DNA of 45,534 bases from Bacteroidetes bacterium GWF2_29_10. Its GTDB lineage: Bacteria > Bacteroidota > Bacteroidia > Bacteroidales > GWE2-29-8. A program made the translations under genes and the position numbers. A model generated the notes under the pieces. That model ran no database searches and was not told where the DNA came from. It was given only the letters and a program-made list of their open reading frames with translations. Numbering within the stretch: the stretch's first letter is position 1; every line of letters begins with the position of its first letter. The DNA lies in assembly GCA_001768555.1 (NCBI GenBank), contig MEOD01000095.1, positions 1-45,534 of the forward strand, in the 5' to 3' direction. This document shows positions 10,323 through 19,879 of this stretch, in pieces.

Positions 10323-11327
10323 TTAAAATTTTATATCCTTAAAATATTTATTACACTTTACATAGTATTCAATCACAATACTTTTATTTAAAAGCAAATC
10401 TACTTCATATTTTTTTAATTGACGCCTTTTTTTTAATATTTTAAAAATATTAACATAACAATAAAAATGCGCTCTCATTATTGCTAATAAATCTCTAAAA
10501 CCTGAGCTAAATAAAAATTTTACAGCTGCTGCTACATCTAAAATAAACTTAACAGGAATAATATATAGAAGATTTAAACTTGATGTATTTTTTAATAAAA
10601 TATACAAACTATTTCTGAAATTTAAAAATGTTTTATTTGGATTTTTCTTTGGTAAAGTTCCTCCTCCAACATGATAAACCTCCGAATTGCAAATATAATA
10701 AATTTTATATCCTTTTCTTTTCAACCGCCAACATAAATCTATTTCCTCCATGTGTGCAAAAAAATCCTTATCAAATCCTCCAACCGACCAAAACAAATCG
10801 GATCTAACACATAAACATGCTCCAGTTGCCCAAAATATTTCTGCATTACAATCGTATTGACCTTCATCTTTTTCTAGTGTATCAAAAATACGTCCTCTAC
10901 AAAATGGAAACCCATATTTATCTATAAAACCTCCCGCTGCGCCAGCATACTCAAACCATTCTTTATTATAATACGATTTAATTTTGGGTTGGCATGCTGC
11001 AACGTCTTTATTTTCATTCATAAAAGCAATTAGAGGAATTACCCAACCCTCTGTGGTTTCGATGTCCGAATTGAGCAAAATGTAATAATCAGCAAAAACA
11101 TGAGCTAATGCTTTATTATAGCCTTCAGCAAAACCATAATTTTTATCATTTTCTATAATTTCTATATTGGGATAATTAATCCTAACAAATTCCAAAGAAT
11201 TATCACTAGAACAATTATCTGCTATAATTATCTTTGCATCACTACTTGTATTTAATATGACTTGAGGCAAAAACAGTTCAAAAAACTTCCTCCCATTCCA
11301 ATTTAATATAACTACAGCAACACTCAT
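10323..11327 (-). CDS. Family 2 glycosyltransferase (rhamnosyltransferase-like)
   Basis: A 334-residue GT-A fold glycosyltransferase, probably acting on cell-envelope polysaccharide at the inner face of the cytoplasmic membrane. The N-terminal nucleotide-binding strand VAVVILNWNG, IIADNCSSDNS, the metal-binding region LLNSDIETTEGW and the downstream acceptor-side motif HMEEIDLCWRLKRKGY match the WbbL/RfbF-like branch of GT2. The C-terminal part is hydrophobic and basic and probably attaches to the membrane. The donor sugar cannot be read from the sequence. It lies six bases downstream of the nfeD-type gene. No other glycan genes are adjacent; the aminotransferase/cupin pair is 22 kb away. Confidence 0.88.
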   Translation of the reverse strand: MSVAVVILNWNGRKFFELFLPQVILNTSSDAKIIIADNCSSDNSLEFVRINYPNIEIIENDKNYGFAEGYNKALAHVFADYYILLNSDIETTEGWVIPLIAFMNENKDVAACQPKIKSYYNKEWFEYAGAAGGFIDKYGFPFCRGRIFDTLEKDEGQYDCNAEIFWATGACLCVRSDLFWSVGGFDKDFFAHMEEIDLCWRLKRKGYKIYYICNSEVYHVGGGTLPKKNPNKTFLNFRNSLYILLKNTSSLNLLYIIPVKFILDVAAAVKFLFSSGFRDLLAIMRAHFYCYVNIFKILKKRRQLKKYEVDLLLNKSIVIEYYVKCNKYFKDIKF

Positions 11328-11333
11328 AAAAAA

Positions 11334-12743
11334 TCAAGCTTTTCTTACAACTATTGAAGCTGTTTGATAGCCAACAACCTTTATCTGCTCCCCTTTATTT
11401 ACATAGCCAACCTGCGCTATGGCATCATATTGTTCTCCTTCTATTTCTATTTTGCCTGATGGACGTAAATCCGAAATAGCAACTCCCAACTTATCATGCA
11501 ACATCTTAAATTCTTCTTCAATAATCGAATACCCCATATTGCTATCCTCTGTATAATTTAAAACCAGTTTATTAAACATTCGTGTATTTATAAATCTTCC
11601 TGTAAAATATATTGATAAAACAATCGACATTAATATTGATACCACAACTATAAATAATGATTTTACGACCAAATTTGAATCAACAGCCTTAAAATCAAAC
11701 CCTATATTATTTATCAAACTTAAAGTCAATCCTCCTATAACAAACGTTATACCCAAAACTCCCGCAACACCAAAGCCTGGAATAACTAAAATCTCTACAA
11801 ACAACAATATAACTCCTACTATAAAAAATGCAATCTCCCAATTTTCTGCCAAACCTTCCAAATACAAAGGAGCAAAATATAAAACAGCGGCTGTAATTGA
11901 AGCCATAAGGGGGAAACCAATACCTGGCGATTGCAACTCGTAATAAATGCCTCCTATAATAATCATAATTAAAATACCACTAAACATTGGATTAATCAAA
12001 AAACCTATTACATTGTCTATCGCTGACAGCTTTTGTATGATTATTTCTGGATTCTTAATATTATTCATTGCTAAAATATCCTCAATGCTTTCCGCCTTGC
12101 CTTCACAAAAATTATTTTTTATTGCCTCTGATACTGTAAATGTTAAAACCTTACCAGAATCTACAACCCCATCTATTCCTTTCATTGATGCCGTTACCAT
12201 TGCCTGCGCTATTATGGGATTACGCCCCTTAGCCTCTGCCGTAGAACGCATCATTGAACGCATGTACGACTGATACTTATCTGGCATTGGCTCGCCTGAT
12301 TGATTAACAACCGTTGCCGCACCTATATTTGCTCCGGTTTTCATATAAATACTATCACATGCCAATGAAATCAAAGCACCCGCTGAAGCCGCGTTATTAT
12401 TAACAAAAACAAAAACTGGAATTGGAGAATTAAGTATTATTGTCCTTATAGAATCAGCTGCATCTAAAGCCCCTCCATAAGTATTCATGTCTATTATTAT
12501 TAAATCTGCTTTGATTTTCAGAGCTTCAGCAAAGGCCTTTTGTGTTATTCGTAAAACAGGCAATGCTATCTCCTTTTTTATTTCACAAACATAAACCTTT
12601 ATTTTCTTCCCTTCATTTATTTTTTCACCTATACTTTGTGAATAAATATAATTAATTGACAATGCTATAGAAAATAAAAAAACAATACCTACTCTTAAAT
12701 ATCCTTTTATCTTAATCATTTGCTCAATACTTGATATTATCAT
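11334..12743 (-). CDS. Long NfeD-family membrane serine protease (NfeD1b type)
   Basis: A 469-residue NfeD protein with three parts. After an N-terminal signal segment (a better start may be Met9, followed by a clear hydrophobic stretch) comes a ClpP-class protease domain: IIIDMNTYGGALDAAD, then NNNAASAGALISLACDSIY with nucleophile Ser120, and Lys156 in EPMPDKYQSY at the position of the catalytic Lys of the archaeal 1510-N protease. Next are four or five membrane helices (about 250-375). Last is an OB-fold domain ending in a typical NfeD tail (IKVVGYQTASIVVRK). Proteins of this class cleave stomatin-like partners. A second, short NfeD lies next to FloA at 17 kb. It probably heads the unit nfeD-GT2-divIC-kinase. 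Confidence 0.92.
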   Translation of the reverse strand: MIISSIEQMIKIKGYLRVGIVFLFSIALSINYIYSQSIGEKINEGKKIKVYVCEIKKEIALPVLRITQKAFAEALKIKADLIIIDMNTYGGALDAADSIRTIILNSPIPVFVFVNNNAASAGALISLACDSIYMKTGANIGAATVVNQSGEPMPDKYQSYMRSMMRSTAEAKGRNPIIAQAMVTASMKGIDGVVDSGKVLTFTVSEAIKNNFCEGKAESIEDILAMNNIKNPEIIIQKLSAIDNVIGFLINPMFSGILIMIIIGGIYYELQSPGIGFPLMASITAAVLYFAPLYLEGLAENWEIAFFIVGVILLFVEILVIPGFGVAGVLGITFVIGGLTLSLINNIGFDFKAVDSNLVVKSLFIVVVSILMSIVLSIYFTGRFINTRMFNKLVLNYTEDSNMGYSIIEEEFKMLHDKLGVAISDLRPSGKIEIEGEQYDAIAQVGYVNKGEQIKVVGYQTASIVVRKA

Positions 12744-12803
12744 TTATTTATATTTTAACATTAATAACGATAAGCTACATTTTTCGTAAATTATAGCTTT
12801 TTC

Positions 12804-12818
12804 ACTTTTGCAAAAGTA
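12804..12818 (-). promoter_or_regulatory. Probable promoter -7 element with palindrome, upstream of long nfeD
   Basis: On the minus strand TACTTTTG (12818-12811) fits the Bacteroidota -7 consensus TAnnTTTG about 68 bases before the nfeD start. A TTG lies 18 bases further upstream. The element overlaps a perfect 14-bp palindrome, ACTTTTGCAAAAGT (12804-12817), which could also be an operator. Confidence 0.4.
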
Positions 12819-12997
12819 ATAATTTATTTCCAAAAACAATTAGATATAAAAATCTACTACATCATCCAATCTAAAAATGATTTTAAATTATCAAATCTAA
12901 AATCATTTGCGTTATAATTACATTTTGTTGATTTTGTTTTCAAAAGGACTTCTGAAAACCTTAAAACAAACTAGAACGAAATCTTTTGTTTTTTTTG

Positions 12998-13069
<72 letters not shown>

Positions 13070-13090
13070 CTATTATTATAAATTCGAGTG

Positions 13091-13123
13091 CAAAGATAAT
13101 ACAATTAATCATAGTTTTACAAA
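13091..13123 (-). promoter_or_regulatory. Promoter of the initiator tRNA
   Basis: On the minus strand TTTG (13123-13120), a 21-base spacer and TATCTTTG (13098-13091) match the Bacteroidota primary-sigma consensus (TTTG / TAnnTTTG). The expected start falls about 15 bases before the tRNA. Confidence 0.75.
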
Positions 13124-13256
13124 TTTAATTAATTATTTTTCAATTTTTATTTAAACCAACTGACTGTTATGTCTTTCTATATTCATTTATTTTTAGCGTA
13201 CACCTGTTTTTTTATCTGTTTTATTAAATTATAAGCTTAATATTCCTTAAAAAAAG

Positions 13257-13264
13257 TATTTTTG
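13257..13264 (+). promoter_or_regulatory. Candidate -7 element for the polytopic membrane protein gene
   Basis: TATTTTTG fits TAnnTTTG and would start transcription near 13271. This argues against the TTG at 13262 as start codon and for the ATG at 13286. No convincing -33 TTG is present. Confidence 0.35.
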
Positions 13265-13285
13265 TATGAAATAAAAGAAACACTA

Positions 13286-14569
13286 ATGTTGGAATATCTA
13301 ATCACTTCGTTATACCTTATAATCTTTTTAGTTATAATAATTAAAGTTAAATTTTTTCAAATAGCAGGTATTAAGAAAAAATATATCATTGGAACTTTTT
13401 TATTAAAACTTTTAAGTGGAGTTTTTCTCTCTCTAATTTACACTTATTATTATACAGACCGAGCCACTGCTGATATTTACAAATATTATGATAGTAGTGC
13501 TGTTATGTTTAATAGTTTATTCTATGCTCCTATGGATTTCGTTAAAATGATTACTGGTATTGGTGATGACTCTATTCATTTTAGACAATATTACGAAAAT
13601 ATGGATTGGTATAGGGAATATGAAAATAGTTTGTACAATAACAGTCACACAATAATACGCATTAATGCTATTTTCAGATTATTCTCTTTTGGCAATTTTT
13701 ATGTTCATACAATTTTCATGTGCTTTATTGCATTTTCTGGATTAATAGCTATATTTAAAACATTTGAAAAATACATAAATGATCAGAAGTTATTATTCTT
13801 TTTTTCTCTATTTCTAATGCCTTCAATTATTTTATGGAGCTCTAGTATTTTAAAAGAGTCTATAATCATATTCTGCTACGGCTTTATTTTGTATATTTTA
13901 ATTACAAAAAAAATTAGCAAGAAAAATATCTTATATATATTAATACTAGTTTACCTACTATTATTAACAAAGGCATTAATCCTTTTTACTCTAATTCCAT
14001 CTTTTATAGCTTTCTTCATTGTAAAAAAAATTGACAAATGGCATTGGCAAATCTATTTATTTATAAATCTATTATTTATATTAATTACAACAAATGTATA
14101 TAGAATAATTCCAGAATATGATTTATTAGAATTATTATTTATGAAACAAAGAGATTTTTTTGGTTTAGCTCATTATTCGAATTCTGGTAGTTTAATACCT
14201 TTAAAACAACTAAAACCTACTTTCATTAGTGTATTATCTGTTATTCCTAATGGATTATTTAATGTTTTATTTAGACCTTTTATTAATGATTATAAAAACG
14301 TGCTAATTTTATTTGCTGGTATAGAAAACTTCATACTAGTGTTGTCTATGATTATTAGCATAATCTTTTGCAAAATAAAAAAACTACACTTAAATATTTT
14401 GCTATTCTTATGTAGTTTTGTTATTGTTAATTATGTAATTATTGGGATAACTACTCCTGTGATGGGTGCTATTGTTAGATACAAAATGTTATTTTTACCA
14501 TTCTTTATAGTAATATTATTAATGATTACAGATTTCAAGAAAATAAAAGATACAATCTATAAACATTAA
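13286..14569 (+). CDS. Polytopic membrane protein of unknown function
   Basis: About 427 residues with roughly ten membrane helices and short loops, apart from one longer hydrophilic loop after the second helix region containing DRATADIYKYYDSS and IGDDSIHFRQYYENMDW. The later motif LWSSSILKES and overall layout resemble membrane proteins found around O-antigen/exopolysaccharide synthesis (Wzy- or EpsG-like), but no diagnostic residue makes that firm. I chose the ATG at 13286 over an in-frame TTG 24 bases earlier because the latter overlaps the probable promoter. It is a single gene, divergent from the tRNA and convergent with the nitroreductase. Confidence 0.7.
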   Translation: MLEYLITSLYLIIFLVIIIKVKFFQIAGIKKKYIIGTFLLKLLSGVFLSLIYTYYYTDRATADIYKYYDSSAVMFNSLFYAPMDFVKMITGIGDDSIHFRQYYENMDWYREYENSLYNNSHTIIRINAIFRLFSFGNFYVHTIFMCFIAFSGLIAIFKTFEKYINDQKLLFFFSLFLMPSIILWSSSILKESIIIFCYGFILYILITKKISKKNILYILILVYLLLLTKALILFTLIPSFIAFFIVKKIDKWHWQIYLFINLLFILITTNVYRIIPEYDLLELLFMKQRDFFGLAHYSNSGSLIPLKQLKPTFISVLSVIPNGLFNVLFRPFINDYKNVLILFAGIENFILVLSMIISIIFCKIKKLHLNILLFLCSFVIVNYVIIGITTPVMGAIVRYKMLFLPFFIVILLMITDFKKIKDTIYKH

Positions 14570-14583
14570 AATTACATAAATCA

Positions 14584-14603
14584 AAGCTCTAATATTTGAG
14601 CTT
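14584..14603. terminator. Weak hairpin between convergent genes
   Basis: AAGCTC and GAGCTT form a 6-bp stem around an 8-base loop in the 37-base gap between two convergent genes. It lacks a U run, so its role as a shared terminator is only suggested by position. Confidence 0.25.
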
Positions 14604-14606
14604 ATC

Positions 14607-15251
14607 TTAATCTTCCATGTAATATAATATAGCCTTCTTTAATAAATCTGTTTTTTCTCCAAATTTTTTTACAAAAACAAAATCTCTACTAGGGTGTCTT
14701 TCTCTTTCTGTTAACTCTATTGTTCTCAAATTATGAGGCAACCTAAAAGCACTATCTCTATATCCTAGAGCTATTGCTGTAACTGGTGTATAACCATCAG
14801 GTATTTCTAATAATTTTATTGCTTCCTCTGCTGAAAATCCAGCCATTTGGTGCATATGTAACTTTTCTGCTGTTGCTTGTAATGACATATTAGCTACGGA
14901 CTGACCTAAGTCATATAATGCAGTTGGGTTTGGAGTAACATTATCATCCAATGTATTTTTTGCGATAGCAATAATCAATGCAAAAGCATCCTTTGCCCAT
15001 GATTTATTTTTATCAACAAGGGTTCTCTGTATAATTTTATGCGTATCATCATTCCTAAAACCAATAATAAAACGCCATGGTTGTGCATTATACGCAGAAG
15101 GAGCCCAACGTGCTGCTTCAAAAATTCTTTGTATTTTTTCTTCACTTTTTATTGTTTCATCTTTTGCTTTATCTGTATTAAAAGAGCGTGGACTCCATCT
15201 CTTTTTTATAGCATCCATAATGTAAAAGTCTGTTTTTGCAAATTTATCCAT
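14607..15251 (-). CDS. Nitroreductase family protein
   Basis: An FMN-dependent oxidoreductase of about 214 residues. The N-terminal FMN phosphate-binding region AIKKRWSPRSFN, the central motif RWAPSAYNAQPWRFIIG and the segment GQSVANMSLQATAEKLHMH are typical of the family; the C-terminal half GYTPVTAIALGYRD completes the fold. Members reduce nitro-compounds, quinones or enones with NAD(P)H; the natural substrate here is unknown. The ATG at 15251 was chosen rather than an in-frame TTG at 15260. It is a single gene preceded by about 200 bases of AT-rich DNA with no clear promoter match. Confidence 0.9.
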   Translation of the reverse strand: MDKFAKTDFYIMDAIKKRWSPRSFNTDKAKDETIKSEEKIQRIFEAARWAPSAYNAQPWRFIIGFRNDDTHKIIQRTLVDKNKSWAKDAFALIIAIAKNTLDDNVTPNPTALYDLGQSVANMSLQATAEKLHMHQMAGFSAEEAIKLLEIPDGYTPVTAIALGYRDSAFRLPHNLRTIELTERERHPSRDFVFVKKFGEKTDLLKKAILYYMED

Positions 15252-15467
15252 AAGTATCAAAATTTAAAATTACATATTTATATTCTATTTTCAATTTTAT
15301 TATTAATTAATTATCAAATACTTTGCCAAAATAAGTCATAATTATAAATAAATTTTAACTATTATTTATACCATTAAATATTATTATAAAAAGAATAACG
15401 AAATATGGCATAAAAAAATTGTTTACTAATAATAAATATCATTAAAATGATAATTTTCTTCAATATA

Positions 15468-16139
15468 TTAATGTTGAACTTTTACAGCATTAATTATATG
15501 TTTTTTGTAATTTAATCCCTTTATTCGTTTAACAGAAAATCCTGCCTGACGCAAAGCTTCTTTGACTATTCCCTTTGAACAATAAGTTGTAAGTATTCCA
15601 TTGTTGTTTAACTTTGGATAAATGTTTTTAAATACTTCTATATTCCATAGATGAGGGACTTTATCTGGGGAAAAAGAATCAAAATAAAATACATCATAAT
15701 TGTTTTCCATATTGAAGTTCAAAAAGTCTGAATGATGTTTTTTGAAATAAAAATTTTCAGATATTTTTATAAATTTTTCCGTATCCCATTCAGATGCATG
15801 AAGATTTTCAAAAAATAATCTATAATTACTTTCCTTGTAATTACCATAATTTAAATTACTCCAAACATCTTTACTAATAGGATATAACTCTATAGTTTCA
15901 TAATAAATTCTAACATTTTGTTCTATGCCATAGATTATTGATAAAAAAGCATTAAGTCCTGTTCCAAAACCTAATTCAAAAACATATATATCTTTTTGGG
16001 GAATTTTAGACAATCCGTTTTGTATATAAACAAATTCAGATTCTTCTATTGCACCATGTATAGAGTGATAGTGTTCGTTAATAGATGGCTCCCAAATAGT
16101 ATGTGAGCCATCTTCACTTATTATTAAAGATTTATCAAT
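15468..16139 (-). CDS. mnmD: MnmD-type tRNA (mnm5s2U34) methyltransferase, non-standard start
   Basis: SAM-dependent methyltransferase that makes the last methyl transfer in 5-methylaminomethyl-2-thiouridine at the tRNA wobble position, equivalent to the N-terminal half of MnmC. ELGFGTGLNAFLS is the SAM-binding loop and FDSFSPDKVPHLWNIEVF is the family signature. The first ATG/GTG/TTG in frame is TTG at 16013, but clear homology continues 42 codons upstream (SEDGSHTIWEPSINEHYHS, then HGAIEES). An in-frame stop at 16154-16152 leaves only five codons (CAT AAT ACG ACT ATT), none standard. I propose the ATT at 16139 as start, giving 223 residues, the usual family length; a one-base change or error from ATG is equally possible. 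It follows floA by seven bases. Confidence 0.82.
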   Translation of the reverse strand: MDKSLIISEDGSHTIWEPSINEHYHSIHGAIEESEFVYIQNGLSKIPQKDIYVFELGFGTGLNAFLSIIYGIEQNVRIYYETIELYPISKDVWSNLNYGNYKESNYRLFFENLHASEWDTEKFIKISENFYFKKHHSDFLNFNMENNYDVFYFDSFSPDKVPHLWNIEVFKNIYPKLNNNGILTTYCSKGIVKEALRQAGFSVKRIKGLNYKKHIINAVKVQH

Positions 16140-16146
16140 AGTCGTA

Positions 16147-17130
16147 TTATGTTAATTTTGTGTCGCTATCTGACTTTGTTTGTGGCTTTGCAATAGAATC
16201 ACGCATCTGAGTATCGGCTTTGATATTTTCTAATTTATAATAGTCTATAACACCTAAATTTCCACTTCTAAATGCTTCGGCTATTGCCATTGGGATTTGA
16301 GCTTCTGCTTCTATTACTTTTGCTCTTGCTTCCTGAGCTTTTGCTTTCATTTCTTGTTCATTTGCTACGGCCATTGCTCTTCTTTCTTCTGCCTTTGCTT
16401 GTGCTATATTTTTATCTGCATTAGCTTGATCCATTTGTAATTTTGCACCTATATTAATACCTACATCAATATCTGCAATATCAATTGATAATATTTCAAA
16501 AGCTGTCCCAGAATCTAATCCTTTATTTAGCACAACTTTTGATATAGAATCTGGGTTTTCTAATACTTCTTTATGAGAACCAGCCGAGCCTATTGCTGTA
16601 ACTATTCCCTCTCCTACTCTTGCCAATATTGTTTCTTCTCCAGCACCTCCTACTAATTGTTTTATATTTGCTCTAACTGTTACTCTTGCTTTTGCTATTA
16701 ACTGAATACCGTCTTTTGCTACTGCTGCAACTGGAGGAGTGTTTATAACTTTAGGATTAACTGACATTTGAACTGCTTCAAACACCTCTCTACCTGCTAA
16801 GTCTATTGCCGCTGCTGATTTAAATGTCAATGGGATATTTGCTTTGTCTGCTGAAATTAGAGCCTTTACTACAGTTCCAACATGACCTCCTGCTAAAAAA
16901 TGAGCTTCCAGTTCATTACGGGTAATTGGAATTCCTGCTTTTGTTGATGCTATTAAATTATTAACAATAACTGCTGGTGGCACCTTTCTCCATCTCATTA
17001 AAATTAATTGAAGTAACGAAATTCGAACTCCTGAGACTAAAGCTGAAAACCATATACCAAGAGGTATAAAGTACAAAAATAGCCATAAAGCAATTATTAT
17101 TCCTACGGCTAAAAATATCATTGTTTGCAT
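16147..17130 (-). CDS. floA: Flotillin-like protein FloA
   Basis: Membrane scaffold of the SPFH/flotillin class that organises functional membrane microdomains. The 327 residues start with a membrane hairpin (about 5-50), followed by the SPFH domain ([20 protein letters not shown], then [17 protein letters not shown] and [21 protein letters not shown]) and an Ala/Glu-rich coiled coil ([20 protein letters not shown], then [20 protein letters not shown]) used for oligomerisation. Length and sequence match the bacterial FloA (UPF0365) family end to end. It lies six bases after a short NfeD gene, the usual floA-nfeD partnership. Confidence 0.95.
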   Translation of the reverse strand: MQTMIFLAVGIIIALWLFLYFIPLGIWFSALVSGVRISLLQLILMRWRKVPPAVIVNNLIASTKAGIPITRNELEAHFLAGGHVGTVVKALISADKANIPLTFKSAAAIDLAGREVFEAVQMSVNPKVINTPPVAAVAKDGIQLIAKARVTVRANIKQLVGGAGEETILARVGEGIVTAIGSAGSHKEVLENPDSISKVVLNKGLDSGTAFEILSIDIADIDVGINIGAKLQMDQANADKNIAQAKAEERRAMAVANEQEMKAKAQEARAKVIEAEAQIPMAIAEAFRSGNLGVIDYYKLENIKADTQMRDSIAKPQTKSDSDTKLT

Positions 17131-17136
17131 AATTTT

Positions 17137-17604
17137 TTAAGTTTTTATTTGTTTAACAATTATTTTATTATCTTTTAATTTATATATAATAATCTCCGTT
17201 TCTTGATCTATAAATCCATCTATTGACTGTACTTCAAAAATGTCGTTATTAATAAGAGCTTTACCTACAGGATTAAGCCTTGATATGGTAACACCCTTAT
17301 CATCAATTTTTAAATCTTCATATCTATTATCTTTTTCATTATTAATAATATCCTTCAATATAAATTTCTCCCATTTTTTTCCTTTTATAGAATATAATAT
17401 TAGCAAAACTATCATTAATACTATTCCTCCAAATATTATATTTCCTGTTAAAATACCGAATGATTTATAAGAAGAAATTATTCCCGATAATAAGAAAACG
17501 ACACCTATAACTCCAACAAAAGTTGTTCCAGGAATTACTAATAACTCTAATAGAATTAATCCTAATCCTAAAACTATTAACAATATTATTGTAGTAATGG
17601 TCAT
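17137..17604 (-). CDS. Short NfeD protein, FloA partner
   Basis: A 155-residue protease-less NfeD. It has two or three hydrophobic segments (about 3-35 and 47-70; ILLIVLGLGLILLELLVIPG is the typical NfeD opening), then a C-terminal soluble OB-fold domain (about 90-155; GVTISRLNPVGKALINNDIF). Such proteins are encoded with flotillins and are thought to tune microdomain assembly; here floA follows directly. It lacks the ClpP-like domain seen in the other NfeD of this window. Confidence 0.9.
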   Translation of the reverse strand: MTITTIILLIVLGLGLILLELLVIPGTTFVGVIGVVFLLSGIISSYKSFGILTGNIIFGGIVLMIVLLILYSIKGKKWEKFILKDIINNEKDNRYEDLKIDDKGVTISRLNPVGKALINNDIFEVQSIDGFIDQETEIIIYKLKDNKIIVKQIKT

Positions 17605-17625
17605 TTATAATATTTAAATTATCAG

Positions 17626-17633
17626 CAAATTTA
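17626..17633 (-). promoter_or_regulatory. Candidate -7 element for nfeD-floA-mnmD
   Basis: On the minus strand TAAATTTG fits TAnnTTTG 21 bases before the nfeD ATG, in the 85-base gap after fabH. This suggests nfeD-floA-mnmD can be transcribed separately from yceD-rpmF-plsX-fabH. No clear -33 TTG is seen. Confidence 0.4.
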
Positions 17634-17689
17634 TGAAAATATTTCAGATAATTAAATTATAAACATAAAATTTAATTAAATATTTTTTT

Positions 17690-18679
17690 TTAATAAGCCC
17701 ATTTCAAGTAAATAGATCCCCATGTAAAACCTCCTCCAAATGCAGCTAAAATTAATTTATCCCCTTTTTTTAATTTAGTTTCCCATCCTGCCAGACATGA
17801 TGGAATTGTTGCATTTGTAGTATTACCCCTTTTCTCTATATTTAGCATAACCTTGTCCATTCCAATTCCAATTCTTTTTGCTGTAGCTTCTATAATTCTT
17901 ATATTTGCTTGATGAGGAACAAGCCATGATATATCATCTCCCGTCAAATTGTTTTTTTCTAAAATTTCTGCTGCTACATCTGCCATGTATTTAACTGCAA
18001 ATTTAAATACAGGTTGTCCTTCTTGATATATATAATGTTCTCTAGCGTCAATAGTTTCATGTGTTGCAGGTTTTACAGAACCACCAGCTTTTTGGTGAAG
18101 ATGAACTCGTCCACTACCGTCTGTTTTTAATAGTGAATCTATTATTCCTAAACCTTCATTATTTGGTTCTAATAATACCGCCGCAGCTCCGTCTCCAAAG
18201 AGAATACAAGTGGTTCTATCTGTATAATCAACTATAGAGGACATTTTATCCGCACCAATTACTATCACTTTTTTATGAGAACCTGATTCTATGAATTTAC
18301 TACCAACAATTAAAGCATATATAAATCCAGAACAAGCAGCATTCATATCAAAACTAAACGCATTTTTTATGCCTAATTTATCTGAAATAACATTAGCTGT
18401 AGCAGGAAATTGCATATCTGGCGTTACCGTTGCACAGATCAACATGTCTACTTCTTCTGCCGAAATTCCTCTTTTTTCTAATAATCCTTTTACAGCTTCT
18501 ACAGCCATATCAGAAGTACCTTTTCCTACTTCTTTTAAAATTCTTCTTTCTAAGATACCAGAACGACTCATTATCCACTCATTATCGGTATCTACCATTT
18601 TACACAATTCTTCATTATTTAAGACATATTCAGGAAACCATGAATTAACAGAAGTTATTGCTGCGGTAATTTTATTCAT
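17690..18679 (-). CDS. fabH: Beta-ketoacyl-ACP synthase III
   Basis: Initiates fatty-acid synthesis by condensing acetyl-CoA (or a branched acyl-CoA) with malonyl-ACP. The 329 residues contain the full FabH triad: Cys116 in [11 protein letters not shown], His256 in VPHQANIR and Asn286 in [11 protein letters not shown]. The terminal [14 protein letters not shown] is typical. It lies 14 bases downstream of plsX, the classical rpmF-plsX-fabH arrangement linking ribosome and phospholipid/fatty-acid synthesis. Confidence 0.97.
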   Translation of the reverse strand: MNKITAAITSVNSWFPEYVLNNEELCKMVDTDNEWIMSRSGILERRILKEVGKGTSDMAVEAVKGLLEKRGISAEEVDMLICATVTPDMQFPATANVISDKLGIKNAFSFDMNAACSGFIYALIVGSKFIESGSHKKVIVIGADKMSSIVDYTDRTTCILFGDGAAAVLLEPNNEGLGIIDSLLKTDGSGRVHLHQKAGGSVKPATHETIDAREHYIYQEGQPVFKFAVKYMADVAAEILEKNNLTGDDISWLVPHQANIRIIEATAKRIGIGMDKVMLNIEKRGNTTNATIPSCLAGWETKLKKGDKLILAAFGGGFTWGSIYLKWAY

Positions 18680-18693
18680 AATTTTACTATTAT

Positions 18694-19644
18694 TTAATTA
18701 GTAATATTTATTAAAGTATTTTTGATTTTTTCGACTACTTTTGCTTGAAAGACATTCTTTGAAAGCATTATCATATTTTTTGTGGCTATTTCTTTTGAAA
18801 TTCCATGACCAACAATTACTGTTGAATTTACTCCAAGAATAGGAGTTCCACCGTAATTTTCATAATTTAAACTTTCTAGATAATCATCCATCAAGTTTCT
18901 TTTTTTCATTAATCGATATAAAGCTTCAGTATGTTTTAATACGATATTACCCGTAAAACCATCACAAACAGCTACGTCAACTTTGTTTTTAAATAAATCC
19001 CTACTTTCTATATTTCCTATAAAATTAAAGTCCTGTGTATTTTTCATCATTTTAAAGGTCGTCTGGTAAAGAATATTTCCTTTTTCTTCTTCAATACCAA
19101 TGTTTAATAATCCAACCTTTGGGTTTTCTGCATTGTATAAGTGCTTTGAATATATAGAACCTAATAGCCCAAATTGATATAGCATTTCTGGTTTAGCATC
19201 TGGGTTTGTTCCAATATCTAATAAAATACAAACACCTCCATTTTCTTGAGGCAAGCCAACTATTGTGCATGGTCTAATTATACCAGGCATCGTACCAGCT
19301 GAATATATTGCTCCAACTAACATTGCTCCCGTATTACCTGCACTTGCAAAAGAGTCTATTTCTTTTTGTTTTAATAAATTAAATCCAACATTAATGCTTG
19401 AATGTAATTTTGAATTAAAAGCCTTTATAGGTTGTTCATGCATTTCTATAATTTCATTTGCATTAACAATGACTATTTTTTCTGATGAAAATTTTTCTTT
19501 TTCTAAAAATTTCCTAATAACATCATCTTTCCCTATCAAGTATATTACATCGTCTTCGTCTAAATAGCTATGAGCTAATATTGCTCCTCTAATAATAGCT
19601 TCAGGAGCAAAATCTCCGCCCATAACATCTAATCCTATTTTCAT
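18694..19644 (-). CDS. plsX: Phosphate acyltransferase PlsX
   Basis: Converts acyl-ACP to acyl-phosphate for phosphatidic-acid synthesis, working with PlsY at the membrane. With the ATG at 19644 the protein has 316 residues and begins [16 protein letters not shown], the standard PlsX start (an in-frame TTG six bases earlier is not needed). [22 protein letters not shown] and [15 protein letters not shown] are conserved. It lies between rpmF and fabH. Confidence 0.96.
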   Translation of the reverse strand: MKIGLDVMGGDFAPEAIIRGAILAHSYLDEDDVIYLIGKDDVIRKFLEKEKFSSEKIVIVNANEIIEMHEQPIKAFNSKLHSSINVGFNLLKQKEIDSFASAGNTGAMLVGAIYSAGTMPGIIRPCTIVGLPQENGGVCILLDIGTNPDAKPEMLYQFGLLGSIYSKHLYNAENPKVGLLNIGIEEEKGNILYQTTFKMMKNTQDFNFIGNIESRDLFKNKVDVAVCDGFTGNIVLKHTEALYRLMKKRNLMDDYLESLNYENYGGTPILGVNSTVIVGHGISKEIATKNMIMLSKNVFQAKVVEKIKNTLINITN

Positions 19645-19680
19645 AGACAAAAGTCAATATGATAAACCATTTTCAAAAAA

Positions 19681-19866
19681 TTAAATTGTTACTTTTTTCT
19701 CTACTGCTAAACTTCCTTTGTAATATCCGCATTCACCACATACTCTGTGATACAATATAGCAGAACCACAATTTGAACATGTACTTAATGTAGGTAACTC
19801 TGCTTTATCATGAGTTCTTCTTTTATCTCTTCTTTGATTTGAAATTTTATGTTTTGGATGTGCCAT
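19681..19866 (-). CDS. rpmF: 50S ribosomal protein L32
   Basis: A 61-residue basic ribosomal protein. MAHPKHKISNQRRDKRRTHD is the typical start, and the four cysteines of CSNCGSA and VCGECGYY form the zinc-binding type of L32. It lies 13 bases after yceD and 36 before plsX, a conserved order. The zinc-dependent form suggests that a Zn-independent paralogue, if any, is elsewhere. Confidence 0.97.
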   Translation of the reverse strand: MAHPKHKISNQRRDKRRTHDKAELPTLSTCSNCGSAILYHRVCGECGYYKGSLAVEKKVTI

Positions 19867-19879
19867 TTTATATATAAAT

